Under the pieces are notes generated by a model. It searched no databases and was not told the DNA's origin. It worked only from the letters and a program-made list of their open reading frames with translations. Shown in pieces: positions 59,325-64,000 of a DNA stretch of 64,000 nt. Position numbers and translations under genes: made by a program. Numbering within the stretch: position 1 is the stretch's first letter; each line of letters opens with the position of its first letter. The stretch is taken from assembly GCF_018917965.1 (NCBI RefSeq), contig NZ_JAHLPP010000003.1:1-64000 (forward strand), written 5' to 3'. The DNA comes from Pseudoflavonifractor sp. MSJ-37 (GTDB lineage Bacteria > Bacillota > Clostridia > Oscillospirales > Oscillospiraceae).

Positions 59325-59795
59325 ATGAGATGTCCATACTGCGCCAATCCGGAGAGCAAGGTCGTGGATTCGCGGCCTTCGGACGAGGGGGCCAGCATCC
59401 GCCGCCGCCGGGAGTGTCTGGTCTGTCATAAGCGCTTCACCACCTATGAGACCATGGAGAGCCTGCCTCTGGTGGTCATCAAGAAGGACGGGAGCCGCCA
59501 GACCTTCGACAAGAGCAAGCTCCTCAACGGGATGCTCCGGGCCTGTGAGAAGCGGCCCGTGCCCTTCGACACGCTGGAGAGCATCGCCAATGAGATCGAG
59601 CAGACCCTCCAGACCGCTCTGGACCGGGAGGTCCCCTCGGCCCACATCGGCGAGCTGGTCATGGAACGCCTGCGCAATGTGGACGAGGTGGCCTATGTGC
59701 GCTTTGCCTCGGTCTACCGCCAGTTCAAGGATATCAGCACCTTCATGGACGAGCTGAACAAGCTCCTGAAAGAGAGCGGCGAGAAGCGGGGCTGA
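59325..59795 (+). CDS. nrdR: Ribonucleotide reductase repressor NrdR
   Basis: A 156-residue regulator with an N-terminal zinc ribbon (Cys3, Cys6, Cys31, Cys34 in CPYC and CLVC) and an ATP-cone domain ([17 protein letters not shown]) binding ATP/dATP. It represses nrd genes through NrdR boxes. MRCPYC is the family start; GAGGGGAC lies upstream, so the longer frame from 59307 is rejected. No nrd genes lie in the window. Confidence 0.97.
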   Translation: MRCPYCANPESKVVDSRPSDEGASIRRRRECLVCHKRFTTYETMESLPLVVIKKDGSRQTFDKSKLLNGMLRACEKRPVPFDTLESIANEIEQTLQTALDREVPSAHIGELVMERLRNVDEVAYVRFASVYRQFKDISTFMDELNKLLKESGEKRG

Positions 59796-59859
59796 AGCGG
59801 CACTGCCTGACGCATATCCAGCGTACGGATCAGGATCTCTGCCAAAAGCGGGAAAAATA

Positions 59860-59901
59860 AAAAGGACTGAGGGAGAGATGCTCTGCCCTCAGTCTTCTTT
59901 T
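59860..59901. terminator. Terminator between nrdR and the glycosyltransferase
   Basis: GACTGAGGG pairs with CCCTCAGTC around a 12-nt loop, with A-rich and T-rich flanks on both strands. Confidence 0.83.
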
Positions 59902-59920
59902 ACCCGAACGGGAAAAGGAA

Positions 59921-60892
59921 CTAGCCGGTCCGGTGCCTCCGACGGGGCTTCTTGGGCGCGGCAGGTCTGGGATGGTTCTGCGGGCTCTTGGAGTCGCCGC
60001 GGAACGCCCTTTTGGAGGTGGAGAGGCCGGGCGGATCCGGGACCGTATGCCGCTTGGAGGCGGGTGCGGGCGGGTCCGGGAAGGGAAGCCCATCCACGGC
60101 GCTGGAGAGCAGGTAGCGGTATACCTGAAGCTTCTGCTTCTCATACAGGTCCAGCTCCTGATAGAGCCGCTTGTAGTAGGCGAAGGTGATGCGCTTCATC
60201 TCGATGACCCGGCGGAGGGAGGTCTGGGTGTTCACTAGGCTGTCCTCGTGCTTCACATAATAGTACACCGGCTTGGGCACCGCCGCCGCCAGACGTACAT
60301 GGCGCAGATATTCCAGATTGAACAGGAAGTCCTCACACCAGCTCAGGTCGGCGGCACAGCGGAGATGGGCGGCCTCCACGACCGAGCGGCGGTAGAGCTT
60401 GTTCCACAGCACGCCGTAGTAGTAATTGGCCGGGGCCTTGCACATCTCCTGGGCATATTCCCCAAGAGTCAGCACCCGGCGGTCCCGGATATGGCCCTTT
60501 TGGACGGTCCGCTTCCCGGACACCCGGTAGAAATGAGCGACGGTCAGGTCGGCCCCGGTGGCCTCAGCCTCCCGGACCAGGATCTCGGTGGAGTCCGGCG
60601 GCAGGTAGTCATCTCCATCCACGAACTGGAGGTACTGGCCGGAGGCCCGGTCCATGGCGGCATTCCGGGCGGCGGACACCCCTCCATGGGGCAGGTCTAG
60701 CACCCGGAAGCGGTCATCCTCTCCAGCGAAGCGGCGGCAGATGGCCAGGCTTCCGTCGGGGCTGGCATCGTTGACCAGCCAGACCTCGATATCCGGCCAG
60801 GTCTGGGCGCGGATACTGTCCAGACAGCGCCCCAGATAGGCCTCGGCCTTGTAGACCGGCACGATGATGCTGACTAGGGGACGGCGTTCCAT
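59921..60892 (-). CDS. Family 2 glycosyltransferase
   Basis: A 323-residue GT-A enzyme. The N-terminal VSIIVPVYKAEAYLGRCLDSI, the nucleotide-sugar acids in VNDASPDGS and the metal motif FVDGDDYL are clear. The last 60 residues are Pro/Arg/Lys-rich and probably disordered. No membrane helix. The start at 60892 follows AGGAGG; a longer frame runs back into the tRNA gene and is rejected. It lies 80 bp downstream of tRNA-Gln. Acceptor likely a surface glycan, given the wall-related genes nearby. Confidence 0.92.
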   Translation of the reverse strand: MERRPLVSIIVPVYKAEAYLGRCLDSIRAQTWPDIEVWLVNDASPDGSLAICRRFAGEDDRFRVLDLPHGGVSAARNAAMDRASGQYLQFVDGDDYLPPDSTEILVREAEATGADLTVAHFYRVSGKRTVQKGHIRDRRVLTLGEYAQEMCKAPANYYYGVLWNKLYRRSVVEAAHLRCAADLSWCEDFLFNLEYLRHVRLAAAVPKPVYYYVKHEDSLVNTQTSLRRVIEMKRITFAYYKRLYQELDLYEKQKLQVYRYLLSSAVDGLPFPDPPAPASKRHTVPDPPGLSTSKRAFRGDSKSPQNHPRPAAPKKPRRRHRTG

Positions 60893-60934
60893 AGGGACCT
60901 CCTGTTCCAAAAGCGGCGAAAGCGGCAGGTGATA

Positions 60935-60970
60935 GAAAAAGGCTCTAAAGGCCGAAGCCTTTAGAGCCTT
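60935..60970 (-). terminator. Terminator of the tRNA-Gln gene
   Basis: AAGGCTCTAAAGGC and its complement (minus strand) form a 14-bp stem with a 4-nt loop, followed by TTTTT on the minus strand. Confidence 0.88.
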
Positions 60971-60972
60971 AC

Positions 60973-61046
60973 TGGCAGCGGGTGAAGGATTCGAACCCTC
61001 ACATACAGAGTCAGAGTCTGCTGTGCTACCCTTACACAAACCCGCT
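60973..61046 (-). tRNA. tRNA-Gln (anticodon CUG)
   Basis: On the minus strand the acceptor arms AGCGGGT and ACCCGCT pair, the D stem is GTGT/GCAC, the anticodon stem is GCAGA/TCTGT with loop CTCTGAC (anticodon CTG at plus 61012-61014), and the T arm contains GGTTCGAATCC. CCA is encoded. Confidence 0.95.
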
Positions 61047-61058
61047 AAATGCTTGTCT

Positions 61059-61087
61059 ATTATAAGTCGGGTATTCAGAAATGTCAA
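61059..61087 (-). promoter_or_regulatory. Consensus promoter of tRNA-Gln
   Basis: TTGACA and TATAAT on the minus strand with a 17-bp spacer, both perfect, 13 bp before the tRNA 5' end. Confidence 0.93.
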
Positions 61088-61142
61088 GAGGAAAGTTGAA
61101 AAAGTTTTTGAGAAAAGGGGATTTTTAGCGGATCCGGCTGAC

Positions 61143-61171
61143 TTGACGATCGGGTCCGGACGACATAAAAT
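61143..61171 (+). promoter_or_regulatory. Promoter of the LTA-synthase-like gene
   Basis: TTGACG and TAAAAT separated by 17 bp, about 54 bp upstream of the start. Confidence 0.75.
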
Positions 61172-61224
61172 AAATCGTTACGACATTCTGAGACCCTATA
61201 TACAAGGAAGGATGGACTCGGCCC

Positions 61225-63144
61225 GTGAGCATTCTGCACCAGATACGACGTATACGAGTTACGATACAGACATGGCCCTGGCGGCGCTGGCCATGGCTGA
61301 GAGCCCTCTTTGCCGCCTTTGCGCCCCTCGCCGTGATCTGGCTCTGTCAGCTCATCATCCTCCAGGACGGGGCGGCGGCCTCCGCCTGGATCGACGGACA
61401 CATGGAGGCCTTCTTCCTGACCTGGGGCGTGCTCTTCTTCACGGAACTGCTGGCGGCGGTCCTGACGGGCCGTCTCTTCGTAGGGACGGCCCTGATCGGC
61501 ATCCCCACAGTCCTCTTTTCTGTGGCGGACTATCTGAAAGAGATGCTGAACGGCACGCCGATCATGGCCAGCGATCTGGCCATGACGGGCCAGGCGGGGC
61601 AGATCGCCGGGTTCCTCCGGCCAGGCATGGATCTGGGAGCGGCCACGGTCCCGGCCCTGTGGTTGACCATCCTCCTGCTGGTCCTGGCTGCCCTGCTGTC
61701 CAAAGGGCCGGAGCGGAGCTGGAGCCTCCGGCGGCGGCTCTGTGCCGGGGGCGCGGCGCTGTCTTTGCTATGCAATGCGGCGTGGATGCCGGCCGCCCAG
61801 TCGCTCCTGGCCGATGGACCGGAGAATGAGAGTCAGGGGAGCCGGAACGACCGGCTGGGTCTGCTGGCGGGCATCTGGAGCGCCCTCCGGGCCAGCGCCA
61901 TGGAGGCTCCGGACGCTTACAGCGAGAACAATATGAACCGCATCCTACGCCAGCTCCAGGCGGATCAGGAGCCCGCGGGCGAGGCGGAAGTACGCCCCAA
62001 CATCGTGCTGATCCTGTCGGAGAGCTTTTTCGACGTGACCCGCCTGCCGGGAGTGACGTTCCGGGAGGACCCGATCCCCCACTTCCGGGCCTTGCAGGCC
62101 CAGTCCGGGGGACGGTTCCTGTCCTCCGCCTATGCCGGCGGGACCGGGAACGTGGAGATGGAGCTCTTCACCGCCATCCCCTCCGCCTTCCCCGGGGCCT
62201 CGGAGAGCCTGACGACGCTCAGCGACCGGGGTGCCTACCACCGGATGCCCTCGCTGGTGAAGGCGCTGGAGGGCCAGGGCTATGACACGGAGATGGTCCA
62301 CTCCTACAACGACAGCCTCTATGACCGGTCCTATGATATGCCGGCCATCGGCTTCGAGACCCGGATCTTCGACCGGGACTTCACTGTGGACAAGCGGTAC
62401 GCCGGAGGCTATCTCTCCGACGACTGTCTGGCGGATCAGCTGATCGAGCGGTTCGAACAGAAAGGGGACGGGCCTCTCTTCCTCTACGGCCTGACCATGG
62501 AAAACCATCAGCCCTATTTCGCCGGGAAGTTCACCGAGCCATCCGGGGTGGACTATGACTGTCCCACCCTGACCGGCTCCGACCTGGGGGCCTTCGATTC
62601 CCTGGTCCATGGCCTCCACGATGCCGACGCCATGCTGGGGAAGCTGGTGGACTACTTCGAGGACTGCGATGAGCCGGTGATGCTGGTGTTCCTGGGGGAC
62701 CATCTGCCGGGGCTCTATCTGGACGGGAAGGACACGGTGTATTCCCGGCTGGGCTATGCCTCCTCTCCGGACACCGAGGACTGGGACGCGGAGGAGCTTC
62801 TGAAAATGCACCAGACCGACTATGTGGTGTGGAACAATTACGGCGCGGATCTGACGGCCCCTGAGCGGGTGAGCGTCACTGACATGGCGGCCCAGATGCT
62901 GGACTGGGCGGGGCTGTGGAAGCCCCTCTGGTTCGACTGGGTGGAGCGGTCCGAGGCGGACATGACGCTCTACCGGGAGCGGCTTTTCGTAGATGGAGTG
63001 GGAGAGCCCTACGATGAGCCTACGGAGGAGAGCGCCGAGACGGTGTCTATCTACCGCAGTCTGGTCTATGATATCCTGTACGGGGAACACTACATCTCCG
63101 GGGCCCTCACCGACTACACGCCGGAGGACGACGCCGGGGACTGA
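61225..63144 (+). CDS. LTA-synthase/sulfatase-family membrane enzyme
   Basis: A 639-residue protein with about five N-terminal membrane helices (residues 25-195) and an extracellular sulfatase-fold domain from about 255. The metal-site Glu in ILSESFFD, the catalytic Thr in AGGTGNVEMELF and the GDHLPG motif are those of lipoteichoic-acid synthase relatives, which move glycerol-phosphate or phosphoethanolamine groups outside the cell. The GTG start lies 13 bases after GGAAGGA. It is followed by a muramidase gene 21 bp downstream, forming a cell-wall unit. Confidence 0.92.
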   Translation: MSILHQIRRIRVTIQTWPWRRWPWLRALFAAFAPLAVIWLCQLIILQDGAAASAWIDGHMEAFFLTWGVLFFTELLAAVLTGRLFVGTALIGIPTVLFSVADYLKEMLNGTPIMASDLAMTGQAGQIAGFLRPGMDLGAATVPALWLTILLLVLAALLSKGPERSWSLRRRLCAGGAALSLLCNAAWMPAAQSLLADGPENESQGSRNDRLGLLAGIWSALRASAMEAPDAYSENNMNRILRQLQADQEPAGEAEVRPNIVLILSESFFDVTRLPGVTFREDPIPHFRALQAQSGGRFLSSAYAGGTGNVEMELFTAIPSAFPGASESLTTLSDRGAYHRMPSLVKALEGQGYDTEMVHSYNDSLYDRSYDMPAIGFETRIFDRDFTVDKRYAGGYLSDDCLADQLIERFEQKGDGPLFLYGLTMENHQPYFAGKFTEPSGVDYDCPTLTGSDLGAFDSLVHGLHDADAMLGKLVDYFEDCDEPVMLVFLGDHLPGLYLDGKDTVYSRLGYASSPDTEDWDAEELLKMHQTDYVVWNNYGADLTAPERVSVTDMAAQMLDWAGLWKPLWFDWVERSEADMTLYRERLFVDGVGEPYDEPTEESAETVSIYRSLVYDILYGEHYISGALTDYTPEDDAGD

Positions 63145-63165
63145 TCGGAAGGGAGGTGTCCGGCC

Positions 63166-63933
63166 ATGGGGAAGATCCTTTGCAAGCTCATCCGTATGCT
63201 CCTGCGGCTGGTGCTAGCCGCGCTGATCCTGGCGGGACTGGCCGCGCTGACGGTCGGGCTCCTCCGCTGGCGGGGACACATCCTCTTCCGGGAGGAGCCG
63301 GATCCGAAGCAGTGGGAGGTGTTCGGCGTGGACGTGTCCACCTATCAGGGGGACGTGGACTGGACGGCTCTGGCGGATCAGGGGGTGGACTTCGCCTTCA
63401 TCAAGGCCACCGAGGGCAGCGGCCTCCGGGACGTGCGCTTTTCGGACAACTGGGTGGAGGCCCAGGCCGCCGGGCTCCGGGTGGGGGCCTATCACTTTTT
63501 CAGCTACGACAGCCCCGGAGCGGATCAGGCCGCCAACTTCATCGCCGCGGTGCCGGTGACGGAGGGGACTCTGCCGCCGGTGGTGGACCTTGAGTTTTAT
63601 GGACCTTACCTAGAACATCCGGCGGATCGGGACAAGACACGGGCCATCCTGGATCCGCTCCTGACGGCTCTGGAGGAGCGGTACAGGACGAAGCCGATCC
63701 TCTATGCCACCTACCGCTCCTACCAGCTCTACCTGTCCGGCGGGGCCTACCGGGACTATCCCCTGTGGATCAGCAGTCCCATGGTATCGCCGCTTTTCCA
63801 CGACTGGGACTTCTGGCAGTACAGCCACGGGGCCCATCTGGAGGGCTATCAGGGCGGTGTGGACCAGATCGACCTGGACGTGTTCCGGGGGAGCAGAGAG
63901 GAATTTGAGGCGTTCGGGAGAACAGGGACATAA
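63166..63933 (+). CDS. GH25 muramidase
   Basis: A 255-residue membrane-anchored lysozyme. One N-terminal helix (residues 10-33) is followed by a glycoside hydrolase family 25 domain: GVDVSTYQGDVDW, FAFIKATEGS, GAYHFFSYDSPG, VVDLEFYG with the catalytic acids, and DFWQYSHGA. It cleaves the beta-1,4 bond of peptidoglycan. Coupled to the LTA-synthase-like gene, suggesting wall remodelling. GGGAGG precedes the start. Confidence 0.94.
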   Translation: MGKILCKLIRMLLRLVLAALILAGLAALTVGLLRWRGHILFREEPDPKQWEVFGVDVSTYQGDVDWTALADQGVDFAFIKATEGSGLRDVRFSDNWVEAQAAGLRVGAYHFFSYDSPGADQAANFIAAVPVTEGTLPPVVDLEFYGPYLEHPADRDKTRAILDPLLTALEERYRTKPILYATYRSYQLYLSGGAYRDYPLWISSPMVSPLFHDWDFWQYSHGAHLEGYQGGVDQIDLDVFRGSREEFEAFGRTGT

Positions 63934-63972
63934 CGGGCCTGTTCCTGTTCCCGCCGCGTCCTGAAAAAGGGC

Positions 63973-63997
63973 AGGAGAGGGCCTCGTCCCCTCTCCT
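63973..63997. other. Hairpin at the window end
   Basis: AGGAGAGG and CCTCTCCT form an 8-bp stem. It may be the terminator of the muramidase gene, but the window ends before any T-run can be seen. Confidence 0.45.
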
Positions 63998-64000
63998 ACG

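Noticed and set aside
60893-61087. An N-terminal extension of the glycosyltransferase
   Set aside because: The extension reads through the tRNA-Gln gene and its terminator; a good ribosome site marks the start at 60892.
1-64000. CRISPR arrays and cas genes
   Set aside because: No short regularly spaced direct repeats with unique spacers and no Cas protein motifs were seen.

Overview
The window reads like a chromosomal segment of a high-GC, anaerobic, low-GC-phylum-type gut Clostridium relative (Oscillospiraceae/Ruminococcaceae type; this placement is inference). Supporting signs are strong AGGAGG ribosome sites, sigma-A promoters with 17-bp spacers, S-layer homology proteins, a butyrate-pathway 3-hydroxybutyryl-CoA dehydrogenase, Feo iron uptake, a tandem glycine riboswitch, CstA, molybdenum enzymes and an FchA cyclohydrolase. 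Almost every position is coding, and the high GC content produces long meaningless antisense frames.

Layout. 1-2.6 kb: 5S rRNA, a cupin, a rhomboid protease and a DUF815 ATPase. 2.7-9.8 kb: a leader region with promoter, palindrome, 39-codon ORF and intrinsic terminator, then an operon for an SsuABC/TauABC-type importer, an enolase-superfamily enzyme, a molybdopterin oxidoreductase and its four-cluster Fe-S subunit. 9.9-14.4 kb: iron/metal block (ZIP transporter, DtxR-type regulator, feoA, feoA, feoB, small Cys-rich Feo protein). 14.3-25.0 kb: a foreign island of about 10 kb flanked by 308-bp direct repeats. It carries a replication-initiator remnant, HTH protein, ECF-like sigma factor, small membrane proteins, PrsW-type protease and a 2043-residue SLH surface protein. 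24.9-29.3 kb: YbaK-type deacylase, a second DtxR-type regulator and an EndoQ-like/UvrD fusion. 29.4-34.7 kb: GntR regulator with a two-subunit molybdenum hydroxylase, a flavodoxin-like protein and an esterase. 34.8-40.5 kb (minus strand): serC-serA-DUF1015 behind a glycine riboswitch, and fchA-folD from its own promoter. 40.6-43.6 kb: TrpXYZ-type ABC importer. 43.7-47.1 kb: SSB-like protein, a palindrome-rich repeat and a YtrA-type GntR/ABC exporter operon. 47.1-54.9 kb: S41 protease with SLH domains, stalk-domain lipoprotein, CPBP protease, and an AAA+ ATPase paired with a kinase-fold protein. 55.0-64.0 kb: cstA, NYN/OST-HTH protein, hbd, nrdR, glycosyltransferase, tRNA-Gln(CUG), LTA-synthase-like enzyme and GH25 muramidase.

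How the genes work together. Three perfect GTTAG-N6-CTAAC palindromes, plus one degenerate copy, lie at the promoters of the ZIP gene, the feo operon and the second DtxR-type gene, so they look like one metal-responsive regulon. FolD has lost the lysine and glutamine needed for cyclohydrolase activity and sits beside FchA, which would supply that step. The island encodes a sigma factor, candidate anti-sigma membrane proteins, an intramembrane protease and a giant surface protein, which together look like a self-contained surface-display switch. The most unusual items are the island and its repeats, the AAA+/kinase-fold pair, the EndoQ-UvrD fusion and the FolD/FchA division of labour.
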